Shown here: one piece after another, positions 8,758-17,499 of the stretch
Layout of the letters: every line of letters begins with the position of its first letter
Numbering within the stretch: the stretch's first letter is position 1
DNA from: Comamonadaceae bacterium
GTDB taxonomy: Bacteria; Pseudomonadota; Gammaproteobacteria; Burkholderiales; Burkholderiaceae_C
Length of the DNA stretch: 64,000 bases
NCBI GenBank assembly: GCA_947476465.1
Contig: CANJQN010000013.1
Coordinates: 34,825 to 98,824, forward strand
Direction of reading: 5' to 3'
Translations under genes and position numbers: made by a program
The notes under the pieces: model-generated
What the model saw: the letters and a program-made list of their open reading frames with translations, nothing else
Told to the model about the DNA's origin: nothing
The model's database searches: none

Positions 8758-9641
8758 AATCCCGCGACAATGGCCCCATGTTTTCGAACCGCGATCTCCA
8801 CGACCGTCGCATCGCCGACGCCTGGGCCACCCTGCAAGCCCACTCCGACTCCGGCCTTGCGCTGGAGCCCGACGCCAGCCGCCTGGCCTTCGCAGATCCG
8901 CAGTTTTTACTGAGCCGCGAGACGCGCGGCATCCGTTTCCAGTTGGAGCTGCTCAAGCCCGACCTGGGGCAACAAGCGCATGGCATCGAAAACACGATCG
9001 TGGTGTTTGGCAGCGCCCGCTTTCGCAGTCAGGAGGAAGCCGCAACGCTGCTGTCCGCGGCCGAGGCCGGCGGCGACGAAGTCACCATCCAGCGGGCCCG
9101 GGTCATGGCCCGCAACGCGCGCTACTACGAACAGGCTCGCGCCTTCGGCCAGCTTGTCGCGCGCTACAGCGCAGACAAGCAAGCGCGTGACAAGCTGTTT
9201 ATCTGCACCGGCGGCGGTCCGGGCATCATGCAGGCGGCCAACCGCGGCGCGTTCGAAGCCGGTGGGGTGAGCGTGGGCCTGGCAATCGCCCTGCCGATGG
9301 AGGAAGCGGCCAACCCCTACGTCACGCCGGAGCTGTCGTTCAAGTTCCACTACTTCGCGCTGCGCAAGATGCACTTCATGATGCGGGCCAAGGCCTTGGT
9401 GGCGTTTCCTGGTGGCTTCGGAACGCTCGATGAGCTGTTCGAGGTGATCACGCTGGTGCAGACACGCAAGGCCAAGCAGGTGCCCATCGTGCTGCTCGGC
9501 TCCGACTACTGGAAGCGGGTCATCAACTTCGACGCCCTGGTGGATGAGGGCGTGGTGTCGCAGGCCGACCTCGATCTGTTCCAGTATGCGGACGACGCCG
9601 ACACGGCCTGGGAATTGATCCGTACGTTCTACCGGCTCTGA
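8754..9641 (+). CDS. LOG-family protein (lysine-decarboxylase-like Rossmann fold)
   Basis: About 295 residues. The defining LOG motifs are present: CTGGGPGIMQAANRGA and PGGFGTLDELFEVITLVQT. Proteins with PGGxGTxxE hydrolyse cytokinin-type nucleoside monophosphates to base plus ribose phosphate or act on other nucleotides; none is a true lysine decarboxylase. Residues 1-80 form an N-terminal extension seen in the longer bacterial LOG branch. The start is uncertain: ATG 8754 overlaps the preceding stop (ATGA), while ATG 8778 gives 287 residues; neither has a clear ribosome-binding site. The physiological substrate is unknown. Confidence 0.8.
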   Translation: MKSRDNGPMFSNRDLHDRRIADAWATLQAHSDSGLALEPDASRLAFADPQFLLSRETRGIRFQLELLKPDLGQQAHGIENTIVVFGSARFRSQEEAATLLSAAEAGGDEVTIQRARVMARNARYYEQARAFGQLVARYSADKQARDKLFICTGGGPGIMQAANRGAFEAGGVSVGLAIALPMEEAANPYVTPELSFKFHYFALRKMHFMMRAKALVAFPGGFGTLDELFEVITLVQTRKAKQVPIVLLGSDYWKRVINFDALVDEGVVSQADLDLFQYADDADTAWELIRTFYRL

Positions 9642-9648
9642 CGCGCGA

Positions 9649-10770
9649 TCAGCCTTGGCCGGGACGCATCCGCACGGCAATCCGGCAGCCGCCAACGACC
9701 ATGGCGCCAACCACCCAGAACACACCCGAGATGCCGATCACCGTTCCAGCCAGGCCGAACACCACTGGCATGACCACGCCCGAGCCGTAAATCGCGGCCA
9801 TCCGCATGCCCACGGCCTCGCCGTGACGGTGCGCGGGCGTGATCTGGTGCAAGCTGCTCATGACCATGGGTTGCACCCCCCCAAGCGCGAATCCCAGCAG
9901 AACCGAGCACACGCCCATGCCCAACGGGGAATGCACGAACGGATACACGACGAACAGCACGGCCGATGCCGCCATAGACACCACGATCACTGCCCACTCT
10001 GGAAACCGCGCGACCAGGAAGGGGAGCGCGAGGCGCAACGCAGCCACCGCGATGGCGAAGGCGCCGAGGATCGCTCCGATGACGGACGCCGACAGCCCGC
10101 GCTCATGTCCGAGGACCGGAATGACGAAGGTGTGCACATCCCAGCACGAGGACACGAGCCAGTTCACGATCATCAGGCGCGCAAAGACGGGATCACGCAG
10201 CAGGTCCCATGCCGGTCCGCTTCGTGCGTCGCCGCCGGGATCGGCAAGTGGCGTTTCCTGCACGCCGCGCATGCAGGCCCAGGCCACCAACGGCAGCAAC
10301 GCCATCGCCAAGAACGCGGCCCGAAAGCCCCCGTTATCGATCAGCACCCCGGCAACAAACGGTCCGAGAAAGTTCGAGCCGGCCGGTGCGATGGATAGCC
10401 ACGAGAACACCTGGCGCAGTTGCGCCGGGCCGCTGGCCGCACGACCCACATGCCGCTGAAGGGCAATGGAGGCGATCGCGGCGGCGCAGCCCGTCATCAT
10501 GGCGCTCACGCACAGAACCGAAAACACTGGCCAGGCGGCCGCCATGCCTGCACCAGACACTGCCAAGATGATGGACATCATGACGGGGCGGTGAACGCCA
10601 TGCCGATCGGCATAGCGCCCGGCCGACACCGCCAGGAACACCTGAGTCACCGCGAACAAAGCCAGCAGCAACCCAACCGCCGCCGCGCTGTGTCCGGCGC
10701 GCAGCGCCAGCAGCGGTGCGGCCATGCGCATGCCGGTCATGCAGGCGTGAATAAAAAGATGCCCCGCCAT
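9649..10770 (-). CDS. MFS transporter
   Basis: A 373-residue inner-membrane protein with about eleven to twelve hydrophobic segments. The loop 2-3 signature SAGRYADRHGVHRP (major-facilitator G-x3-D-R-x-G-R type) lies near residue 50, and a conserved GFALGGVQPMVMSSLHQITPAHRHGEAVG lies near residue 300. This resembles drug/metabolite exporter or sugar-efflux MFS members; the substrate cannot be assigned. The ATG at 10770 puts the first membrane helix at the N-terminus. It is convergent with the LOG gene and 46 bases downstream of rmuC on the same strand. Confidence 0.8.
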   Translation of the reverse strand: MAGHLFIHACMTGMRMAAPLLALRAGHSAAAVGLLLALFAVTQVFLAVSAGRYADRHGVHRPVMMSIILAVSGAGMAAAWPVFSVLCVSAMMTGCAAAIASIALQRHVGRAASGPAQLRQVFSWLSIAPAGSNFLGPFVAGVLIDNGGFRAAFLAMALLPLVAWACMRGVQETPLADPGGDARSGPAWDLLRDPVFARLMIVNWLVSSCWDVHTFVIPVLGHERGLSASVIGAILGAFAIAVAALRLALPFLVARFPEWAVIVVSMAASAVLFVVYPFVHSPLGMGVCSVLLGFALGGVQPMVMSSLHQITPAHRHGEAVGMRMAAIYGSGVVMPVVFGLAGTVIGISGVFWVVGAMVVGGCRIAVRMRPGQG

Positions 10771-10816
10771 GACCCGCGCCAGGTCGGCGCTCAGGCCGGT
10801 GCGCCCGGCGCCAGTC

Positions 10817-12163
10817 TCACTCGGCGGTGTCGTCAACGACGTCCTCCGCCGGCGGCAGCAGGCCCTGGGCCTGGGTCTCGGGCAGGGCTTCGACCACCTT
10901 GAGGGCGCGCCGCATCTGGCGGGTACGGGTGTCGGCCTTGTCCAGGGTGTCCGAGGCCTTTTGCATCTGTTCCTTGATGCGCGCGACCCAGTCGCCATAA
11001 CGCTCGAACTCGGTCTTGACCGCGCCCAGCACCTTCCAGACTTCAGAGGCCTGCTCCTGCAAGGCCAGGGTGCGAAAGCCCATGTGCAGGCTGTTGAGCA
11101 TGGCCAGCAGCGTGGTCGGGCCGGCCAACGTGACACGCCAGTCGCGTTGCAACGCGTCCATCAGGCCGGGGCGCCGCAGCACCTCGGCGTACAGGCTCTC
11201 GACCGGCAGGAACAAGATGGCGAAGTCGGTGGTGTGCGGCGGGCTGACATACGACTCGGCGATCGACTTGGCCTCCTGGCGGATGCGCGCCTCGAGCGCG
11301 CGCGCGCAGGCCTCGACCCCCACCGCATCAGCGCGATCGTGCGCCTCCAGCAGGCGCTCGTAGTCATCGCGCGGAAACTTGGCGTCGATCGGCAGCCACA
11401 CCGGCGTGCCGTCGTCGCTGCGGCCCGGGAAACGCACCGCGAAGTCCACACGCTGGCGGCTGCCGGGCTTGGTCTCGACCTGGCGGGCGTATTGCTCGGG
11501 CGCCAGCACCTGCTCGAGCAGGGCCTCCAACTGCACTTCGCCGAAGATGCCGCGCGTCTTGACGTTGGTCAGCACGCGCTGCAGCTCACCCACCCCCTGC
11601 GCCAGCGACTGCATCTGGCCCAGGCCCTTGTGCACCTGCTCCAGCCGCTCGGCCACCTGGCGGAAGCTCTCGCCCAGCCGCGTCTCCAGGGTCGCCTGCA
11701 GCTTTTCGTCGACGGTGCGGCGCATCTCCTCGAGCTTGGCGGAGTTGGTCTGCTGCAGCACCGACAGCTGCGCCTCAAGCGTGGCGCGTACCTCGGCCAG
11801 CCGCCGGGCGTTGGAATCGCTGAGCGCCTGAAGCTGCGAATTGAGCGTGTCGCCCAAGCCCTTTTGCATGAGCGCGAGCTGCTGGCCAAAGGCGTCGATC
11901 TGGGCGTTCTGGGTGCGCGTGGCCTCCGCCCCCTGGCGCACCAGCGCGTCCTGGAAGCTGGTGAGGTTGAGCGTCAGCTCCTGGCGCGCGCCGCGCGAAG
12001 ACTCGCTGATCTCGCGCCGCAGTTCGCGCTCGAGCCGTTCGTTGGCGGCCAGCAGTTCGACGCGCATTCCTTCCTGGCTGGGCGGGCGGCGCATCAGCAG
12101 CAGCACCAGCAGCAGGAGGTTGGCCCCGCCCAATGCCAGGGCGATCCAGGCTTCGACGTTCAA
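10817..12163 (-). CDS. rmuC: DNA recombination protein RmuC
   Basis: A 448-residue protein: one N-terminal membrane anchor (ALALGGANLLLLVLLLM), a long coiled coil (residues about 35-190, many E/Q/R/L heptads), then the RmuC nuclease-like domain with the family segments TRGIFGEVQLEALLEQVL, DAKFPRDDYERLLEA and DFAILFLPVESLYAEVL. RmuC limits inversion at short inverted repeats in E. coli and is thought to be a structure-specific nuclease. The start is a TTG at 12163 with GGAG five bases upstream. Confidence 0.93.
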   Translation of the reverse strand: MNVEAWIALALGGANLLLLVLLLMRRPPSQEGMRVELLAANERLERELRREISESSRGARQELTLNLTSFQDALVRQGAEATRTQNAQIDAFGQQLALMQKGLGDTLNSQLQALSDSNARRLAEVRATLEAQLSVLQQTNSAKLEEMRRTVDEKLQATLETRLGESFRQVAERLEQVHKGLGQMQSLAQGVGELQRVLTNVKTRGIFGEVQLEALLEQVLAPEQYARQVETKPGSRQRVDFAVRFPGRSDDGTPVWLPIDAKFPRDDYERLLEAHDRADAVGVEACARALEARIRQEAKSIAESYVSPPHTTDFAILFLPVESLYAEVLRRPGLMDALQRDWRVTLAGPTTLLAMLNSLHMGFRTLALQEQASEVWKVLGAVKTEFERYGDWVARIKEQMQKASDTLDKADTRTRQMRRALKVVEALPETQAQGLLPPAEDVVDDTAE

Positions 12164-12203
12164 TGCGGCTCCAGGACTGCGGGGTTGAGCGGGAAATGGA
12201 CCG

Positions 12204-13610
12204 TCACCGGAACCAGATGAAGGTCATGGCAACGAAAAGCGGAACGAGCACCGCACACGACCAGGCCATGTAACCGAAGAAGCTGGGCATGCGGATGCCC
12301 CGGTCTTCGGCGATGGCCTTGACCATCAGGTTGGGCGCATTGCCGATGTAGCTGTTGGCGCCCATGAAGACCGCGCCGGCCGAAATGGCGGCGAGCGTGG
12401 GCGCCAGCGTGGTCATGAGCACGGCCGCATCGCCGCCCGCGGTGTTGAAGAACACCAGGTAGGTCGGCGCGTTGTCCAGGAAGGAGCTGAGCACGCCGGT
12501 GGCCCAGAAATAGGCGGCGGGGTCGGGCGAGCCGTCGGCCCGGGTGACCGCGGCAACGATCGCGCCAAACGGCCCCTGCGTGCCGGCCTTGAGCATCGCG
12601 ATCACCGGGATCATGGTCAGGAAGATGCCCGCGAACAGCTTGGCCACCTCCTGCATGGGCGCCCACGAGAACTGGTTCTTCTCGTGCACGACGTCGGGCG
12701 TCAACTTCAAGGACACAAGCGTCACGATGACCAGCCCCACATCGCGCACCAGGCCGGGCAAGCCCACGGTGGTGCCGGCCACATCAAAGGAGACCGGCGA
12801 CTTCCACAGGCCGCTGAGCAGCACCAGGACCACGATGACACCCAGCAGCCAGAAGTTGCGCGCGCCCTCGAAGCCGATGTCGCGGGTGTCGGGCGTGGGG
12901 TCGACCGGCAGCAGCTCTTCGCGGCGGTAAAAGTAGCCGGCGTCGAGCGCATAAAACAACAGCAGCAACGCGCCGACGAGGAACAAGGTCTCGGGAAACA
13001 GGTGCTTGATCGTCCAGAAGAAGTCGACACCCTTGAGGAACCCCAGGAACAGGGGCGGATCGCCCAGTGGCGTCAGGGAGCCGCCGGCGTTGGAAACGAT
13101 GAAGATGAAGAAGACGACGATGTGCGCCTTGTGCCGGCGGTCGTCGTTGGCCCGAATGAGCGGGCGGATCATCAGCATCGACGCGCCGGTGGTGCCCATG
13201 ACACTGGCCAGGACCGCGCCAATGGCCAGGATGGCCGTGTTCGTCCCCGGGCTGCCGTGCAGATTGCCACGAATAAAGATGCCCCCGGCCACGGTGAACA
13301 AGGCCGTCACCAAAATGACGAAAGGCAGGTACTCGGCCACGGCCACGTGCACCAGGCTCGCGCCGGCGGCACCGGAACCGAACACCATGGCGAAGGGGAT
13401 CAGGAAGGCCAGGGCCCAGGCCGCCGCGATCTTTCCGAAGTGGTGATGCCAGAACCGGGGTGCCGCGAGCGGCACCAGGGCGATCGATAGCAGGATGCCG
13501 GCGAACGGTATCCCCCACACGGCGGACAGGGCACGTCCATCTATATCCGCGGCAGTGGCCCACCCGGGAAGCAACAGCAGTGCGGCCAGCGCGGCGCGAG
13601 CGGCGATCAC
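12204..13610 (-). CDS. Sodium:proton antiporter / citrate-type ion transporter (NhaD/ArsB-CitMHS superfamily)
   Basis: About 468 residues with a signal-like N-terminus ending GWATA and roughly twelve membrane helices. The conserved helix-hairpin segments are MGTTGASMLMIRPLIRAN with SNAGGSLTPLGDPPLFLGFLKG, and in the second half SSFLDNAPTYLVFFN with MGANSYIGNAPNLMVKAIAEDRGI. These duplicated GD/N-A-P motifs are typical of the ion transporter superfamily and match proteins annotated as NhaD-like Na+/H+ antiporters. The ion is inferred. The start is uncertain: GTG 13610 is used, and a TTG at 13625 overlaps the upstream stop codon. It follows the nitroreductase by about 11 bases. Confidence 0.82.
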   Translation of the reverse strand: MIAARAALAALLLLPGWATAADIDGRALSAVWGIPFAGILLSIALVPLAAPRFWHHHFGKIAAAWALAFLIPFAMVFGSGAAGASLVHVAVAEYLPFVILVTALFTVAGGIFIRGNLHGSPGTNTAILAIGAVLASVMGTTGASMLMIRPLIRANDDRRHKAHIVVFFIFIVSNAGGSLTPLGDPPLFLGFLKGVDFFWTIKHLFPETLFLVGALLLLFYALDAGYFYRREELLPVDPTPDTRDIGFEGARNFWLLGVIVVLVLLSGLWKSPVSFDVAGTTVGLPGLVRDVGLVIVTLVSLKLTPDVVHEKNQFSWAPMQEVAKLFAGIFLTMIPVIAMLKAGTQGPFGAIVAAVTRADGSPDPAAYFWATGVLSSFLDNAPTYLVFFNTAGGDAAVLMTTLAPTLAAISAGAVFMGANSYIGNAPNLMVKAIAEDRGIRMPSFFGYMAWSCAVLVPLFVAMTFIWFR

Positions 13611-13621
13611 GGCGGCGACAC

Positions 13622-14350
13622 TCAATCGAGCCAGTGCGTCAAGCCCGGCATCGGTTCGCGCGGGGTGTGAAAGCTGTTGACCAGCGCGGCTTCGTCGGCA
13701 TAGCCCAGCGCCATGCCGCACACGACCATCTCGCGCTCGCCAGCGCCGATGTGCGAATGCACCATGCCGGAAAACTCGTTCCAGGCGGCCTGCGGACAGG
13801 TGTGCAGGCCACGGGCGCGGGCAGCCACCATGATGTTCTGAAGGAACATGCCGTAGTCGACCAGCGAGCCGCGGTTGAGGATGCGGTCGATCGTGAACAC
13901 GAGGCCGACCGGCGCGTCGAAGAAGCGGAAGTTGCGCTGGTGCTGCGCGTGCATCTTGTCCTTGTCGCCCTTGCCGATGCCCAGCAAGCCGTACAGGCCC
14001 CAGCCGTTCTCGCGCCGGCGCTCGATGTAGGGTGAGACCCAGTTCTCGGGGTAGTAGTCGTAGCCCCTGGGGTACTGCGAGGCGAGCGCCGGGTCGGCAC
14101 GGATCGCGTCGTGGACCGCGCACACCTTGTCGCACAGTGACTGGCGGCTGGCGCCCTGCAGCACATAGACCTTCCAGGGCTGGACGTTGCTGCCACTGGG
14201 CGCCCGGCTCGCCAGGTCAAGGATGCCTTCGAGCATCTCGCGCGGCACCGGGCGCGGCAGGAAGGCGCGGGCGGAAAAACGGCTTTCGATGGCCGCGTCG
14301 ACGCTGGCCGGATCCTCGATGCGGACGCTGACCTGGGGGGTACTTGTCAT
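13622..14350 (-). CDS. Nitroreductase family protein
   Basis: A 242-residue FMN-dependent NAD(P)H nitroreductase-fold protein: SRFSARAFLPRPVPREMLEGILDLASRAPSGSNVQPW is the family FMN-binding N-terminus, and GMALGYAD near the C-terminus is the phosphate-contact segment. Such enzymes reduce nitro groups or quinones. The ATG 14350 has GGAG eleven bases upstream, so it can start on its own even though the histone-deacetylase-like frame also runs through it. It is followed within 12 bases by the antiporter gene. Confidence 0.85.
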   Translation of the reverse strand: MTSTPQVSVRIEDPASVDAAIESRFSARAFLPRPVPREMLEGILDLASRAPSGSNVQPWKVYVLQGASRQSLCDKVCAVHDAIRADPALASQYPRGYDYYPENWVSPYIERRRENGWGLYGLLGIGKGDKDKMHAQHQRNFRFFDAPVGLVFTIDRILNRGSLVDYGMFLQNIMVAARARGLHTCPQAAWNEFSGMVHSHIGAGEREMVVCGMALGYADEAALVNSFHTPREPMPGLTHWLD

Positions 14351-15346
14351 GGGTTCAACTGCTCCAATATATTGCACGACCATCGCAGGCCGTCGCGCGA
14401 TGACCGCCTTAAACGATGACCGCCTTGCATTCTGCCAGCGCCGCCAGTACTGGGCGGCGACCTTGAAGGTGTTCACCTGCGCCTGGACGGTGTCCTCGAT
14501 ACGGTGGCCATAACCGCCCGCCATGGCGAACGCCAGCGGCACACGCCGCTGCCAGGCCCACTCGAAAACCCGGCGGTCGCGCGCCTCCAGGCCGCCCCAG
14601 GTGAGTTTGAGCCGGCCAAGCCGGTCGCCCTCGTGTGGATCGGCGCCGGCCAGGTAAATCACCAGACCCGGCTCGAAGCTGCGATCGAGTTCGTCGAGCG
14701 CGCCTTCCAGCGCCTGCAGATAGCCGGCGTCGCTCAGGCCGTCCGGCAGGTCGATGTCGAGATCGGACGGTTCCTTGCGAAACGGGAAGTTCTTTTGCCC
14801 GTGCATCGACAGCGTGAACACAGACGGATCGCCGCGAAAGATGCTGGCCGTGCCGTTGCCTTGATGCACATCCAGGTCGATCACCGCCACCTGGAGCGGC
14901 CGGCCCCGGTTGCGCCCCCGTTCGGCCTGCATCAGTCGGGCCGCCACGGCGGCATCGTTGAAAACGCAAAAGCCCCCGCCGCGCTCGGCCATGGCGTGAT
15001 GGGTGCCGCCGGCGATGTTGGCCGCCACGCCCTCGGTCATCGCGGCGCGGCAGGCGGCGATGGTAGCGCCCACCGACCGCCGCGCCCGCTCGGCCATGGC
15101 CTGGCTCCAGGGAAAACCGATCTCGCGCAGGATCTGCGGGTCGACCGAGCCGTCGGTGATGGCCTTCACGTACCCTGGTGTGTGAGCCAGGGCCAGTTCC
15201 CCGTCGCTGGCCGGCTCGGCCTGCATCAGCTGCATTTCACTCAGCTCATCAGCGAGGCGATCGCGCAGGAGCTGGTATTTCGCCATCGGAAACCGATGCC
15301 CCGGCGGGAGGCTCAGCACGAACTGGGTGGCGTAGAAGACCCGCAT
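13622..15346 (-). CDS. Histone deacetylase-family protein whose frame continues into the nitroreductase
   Basis: From ATG 15346, about 300 residues form a complete class II-type HDAC / acetylpolyamine amidohydrolase domain: GGTHHAMAERGGGFCVFND, the zinc ligands in DLDVHQGNGT and AGADPHEGD, and MAGGYGH. The last domain residues are about ...YWRRWQ near 14436. No stop follows; about 30 linker codons lead straight into the nitroreductase at 14350, giving a 574-residue reading frame. The linker contains a 13-bp direct repeat (14398-14410 and 14414-14426). Removing one 16-bp unit would shift the frame to a stop at the ATGA overlapping the nitroreductase start. So this is either a real fusion or a recent frameshifted C-terminus. 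Deacetylase chemistry is well supported; the substrate is unknown. Confidence 0.8.
   Translation of the reverse strand: MRVFYATQFVLSLPPGHRFPMAKYQLLRDRLADELSEMQLMQAEPASDGELALAHTPGYVKAITDGSVDPQILREIGFPWSQAMAERARRSVGATIAACRAAMTEGVAANIAGGTHHAMAERGGGFCVFNDAAVAARLMQAERGRNRGRPLQVAVIDLDVHQGNGTASIFRGDPSVFTLSMHGQKNFPFRKEPSDLDIDLPDGLSDAGYLQALEGALDELDRSFEPGLVIYLAGADPHEGDRLGRLKLTWGGLEARDRRVFEWAWQRRVPLAFAMAGGYGHRIEDTVQAQVNTFKVAAQYWRRWQNARRSSFKAVIARRPAMVVQYIGAVEPMTSTPQVSVRIEDPASVDAAIESRFSARAFLPRPVPREMLEGILDLASRAPSGSNVQPWKVYVLQGASRQSLCDKVCAVHDAIRADPALASQYPRGYDYYPENWVSPYIERRRENGWGLYGLLGIGKGDKDKMHAQHQRNFRFFDAPVGLVFTIDRILNRGSLVDYGMFLQNIMVAARARGLHTCPQAAWNEFSGMVHSHIGAGEREMVVCGMALGYADEAALVNSFHTPREPMPGLTHWLD
14398..14426. 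repeat. 13-bp direct repeat (16-bp unit) at the HDAC-nitroreductase junction
   Basis: CGATGACCGCCTT occurs at 14398-14410 and again at 14414-14426, separated by AAA. The unit length of 16 is not a multiple of three, so gain or loss of one unit changes the reading frame of the upstream HDAC-like gene. Confidence 0.85.
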
Positions 15347-15531
15347 GCCGCCATTGTGCGGTCGGCCCAGCTCAGCCTTGCCGCGCCCGATCTCCTCCAA
15401 ATTTGTTGCGGCGCAGCACAAAAAGCTTGTAATGCCGAAATCAGCCCCTACAATTCAAACCATGCTGCAGCGCAACATACATGTTCGCAGGCAGCAGAAG
15501 TACCCCGAAACCAACCCTACTGGAGTTCTCC

Positions 15532-16077
15532 ATGCTGACCGCTGAACAAATCCTGGCCTCGCAAAAAGCCAACTTCGAAACCCTCTTCGGCCTGACCAGC
15601 AAGGCTTTCGAAGGCGTCGAAAAGCTCGTCGAACTGAACATGACCGCCTCCAAGGCCGCCCTGAGCGAAGCCGCTGGCAGCGCCCAAGCGCTGCTGAGCG
15701 TCAAGGACGCCCAGGAACTGCTGGCCCTGCAAGCCTCGCTGTTCCAGCCCCTGGCCGAAAAAGCCTCCGCCTACAGCCGCCACGTCTATGAAATCGCCTC
15801 TGGCGCCGGCGCCGAGTTCGGCAAGTCGCTCGAAACCCAAGCCACCGAGGCGCAAAAGAAGTTCATGAGCGTGGTCGACAACGCCGCCAAGAACGCCCCG
15901 GCCGGCAGCGAAACCGCCGTCGCCGTGTTCAAGAGCGCTGTTGCCGCCGGCAGCAACGCCCTGGAATCGGTGCAAAAGGCTGTCAAGCAAGCCACCGATG
16001 TGGCCGAAGCCAACTTCAGCGCGGTCGCCAGCACCGCGGTGAACGGCGCCAAGACCACCACCCGCGCCAAGCGTTAA
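15532..16077 (+). CDS. phaP: Phasin family protein
   Basis: A 181-residue helical, Ala-rich protein starting [36 protein letters not shown], the typical betaproteobacterial phasin_2 beginning. Phasins coat polyhydroxyalkanoate granules and control their size and number. The ATG at 15532 has GGAG seven bases upstream; an in-frame ATG at 15481 would add residues not typical of phasins. The C-terminus ends in a basic KTTTRAKR tail. It is a single-gene unit followed by strong hairpins. Confidence 0.93.
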   Translation: MLTAEQILASQKANFETLFGLTSKAFEGVEKLVELNMTASKAALSEAAGSAQALLSVKDAQELLALQASLFQPLAEKASAYSRHVYEIASGAGAEFGKSLETQATEAQKKFMSVVDNAAKNAPAGSETAVAVFKSAVAAGSNALESVQKAVKQATDVAEANFSAVASTAVNGAKTTTRAKR

Positions 16078-16086
16078 GCCCTTCGA

Positions 16087-16118
16087 CAGAGTTCCGCCGC
16101 AGGTCGGCCGGAACTCTG
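16087..16118 (+). terminator. Hairpin after the phasin gene
   Basis: CAGAGTTCCG pairs perfectly with CGGAACTCTG across a 12-base loop. No T-run follows, so it may be an RNA-stabilising structure rather than an intrinsic terminator on its own. Confidence 0.6.
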
Positions 16119-16222
16119 CCATGAGGCATGGTTACCTACCCCATGCCTGTGATTTTCCAGGCAGGGTTCTTCAGGTTGTCTCCTCGGGTCCTTTCGTAGC
16201 CATCGGGTTCAGGGATCCATTC

Positions 16223-16253
16223 GCCCCAGCCACTGTGCTGGGGCGTTTTTTTT
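16223..16253 (+). terminator. Rho-independent terminator
   Basis: GCCCCAGC and GCTGGGGC form an 8-bp GC-rich stem with a short loop, directly followed by eight T residues. It separates the phasin transcript from the iron-regulated gene downstream. Confidence 0.9.
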
Positions 16254-16275
16254 GGGCGTCCGTTTTGTCGCCCGC

Positions 16276-16305
16276 AATTGAGAATAATTCTCGTTCGCGT
16301 ATGAT
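16276..16305 (+). promoter_or_regulatory. Fur box overlapping a promoter
   Basis: AATTGAGAATAATTCTCGTT contains the perfect palindrome GAGAAT-A-ATTCTC, matching the Fur consensus core. It overlaps a possible -35 (TTGAGA, 16279-16284), with a -10-like TATGAT at 16300-16305 (15-bp spacing). It lies 39-60 bases before the iron-binding protein gene, so iron-dependent repression is expected. Confidence 0.8.
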
Positions 16306-16334
16306 CAACCCATTGATCGACTACCGAGATCCTC

Positions 16335-17384
16335 ATGACCCACCGACCGTTCGCCGCCGTCTCCACCCTCACGCTTTTGCTGGCCGGTGGCACGCCCGCG
16401 TCGGCCCAAGACCAGGTGCTGAACCTGTATTCGGCCCGCCACTACTCGACCGACGAGGCGCTCTACAGCAATTTCACCAAGGCCACCGGGATCCGCATCA
16501 ACCGGGTTGACTCCGATGATGCGGGCATCCTGGCACGGCTCAAGGCGGAAGGCGCCGCCTCCCCCGCCGACGTCATCCTGCTGGTCGACGCCGCGCGGCT
16601 GTACAAGGGCGAGGTCGACGGCTTGTTCAAGCCCATCCAGTCCAAGCTCCTCGCCGACGCGATCCCGACCAAGTACCGGGCGCGCGACACCGCCGAGGGA
16701 ACAACCTGGTTTGGCTTTTCCACCCGGGCGCGGGTGGTGGTGTACGACAAGCTCAAGGTCAAGCGCGAGGATGTCGACACCTACGAGGAACTGGCCGACC
16801 CCAAGAACAAGGGCCGCATCTGCATTCGCTCCGGCTCGCACCCCTACAACCTGTCGCTATTTGGCGCCGTCACAGAGCATCTGGGCGAGCCCAAGGCCGA
16901 GCTGTGGCTCAAGGGCGTGGTGGCGAATCTGGCCCGCGACCCCAAGGGAGGCGATACCGATCAGATCAAGGCCGTCGGCGCCGGCGAGTGCCAAGTCGCG
17001 GTGAGCAACACCTACTACATCGCCCGCCTCATGCGCTCGAATGACCCCAACGACCGCGCGCTGATGGGAAAGGTGGGCATCGTGTTTCCCAACCAGAACA
17101 GTTGGGGCACCCATGTGAACATCGCCGGCGGCGCCGTCGCCCGCCACGCCAAGAACCCGACCGCCGCCGTCAAGTTCCTCGAATACCTGGCCAGCCCGCA
17201 GGCGCAGGACCACTTCGCCAACGGCAACAACGAGTGGCCGACCGCCAAGGGCGTGAAGGTGAACAACCCCGCGCTACAGGCCATGAGCGGCGGCGACTTC
17301 AATTCCGAGACCATCCCCCTGGCCGCTGCCGGAGCGAACACGGTGAAGGTGCAGCAGATGCTCGACCGCGTCGGCTTCAAGTGA
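16335..17384 (+). CDS. fbpA: Fe(3+) ABC transporter substrate-binding protein
   Basis: A 349-residue periplasmic ferric-iron receptor with a signal peptide (residues 1-24, cleavage after ASA). The mature start QDQVLNLYSARHYSTDEALYSNF is the FbpA/FutA family beginning with its iron-contact tyrosine region. SNTYYIARLM in the second half provides the paired tyrosines used for Fe(III). A Fur box lies directly upstream. The permease and ATPase partners (fbpB, fbpC) are not adjacent; only a dehydrogenase gene follows. The orphan layout means the transporter core must be elsewhere. Confidence 0.9.
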   Translation: MTHRPFAAVSTLTLLLAGGTPASAQDQVLNLYSARHYSTDEALYSNFTKATGIRINRVDSDDAGILARLKAEGAASPADVILLVDAARLYKGEVDGLFKPIQSKLLADAIPTKYRARDTAEGTTWFGFSTRARVVVYDKLKVKREDVDTYEELADPKNKGRICIRSGSHPYNLSLFGAVTEHLGEPKAELWLKGVVANLARDPKGGDTDQIKAVGAGECQVAVSNTYYIARLMRSNDPNDRALMGKVGIVFPNQNSWGTHVNIAGGAVARHAKNPTAAVKFLEYLASPQAQDHFANGNNEWPTAKGVKVNNPALQAMSGGDFNSETIPLAAAGANTVKVQQMLDRVGFK

Positions 17385-17395
17385 CCGGCGCGTAG

Positions 17396-17432
17396 CGCCG
17401 GTCGTCCCTGCGAAGACGGGGATCCAGCACGC
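17396..17432. repeat. REP-like repeat remnant
   Basis: GTCGTCCCTGCGAAGACGGGGATCCAG is a degenerate intergenic copy of the palindromic family seen inside uvrC and earP. It is preceded by GCGTAGCGC, itself a small palindrome. It lies between the iron-binding protein and the SDR gene. Confidence 0.6.
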
Positions 17433-17499
17433 TGCCGGCTTGCATCCAAGGCCATAATCCGCCCTTTACGCTACGTCAACATCACCTGCGGGAGCAACC

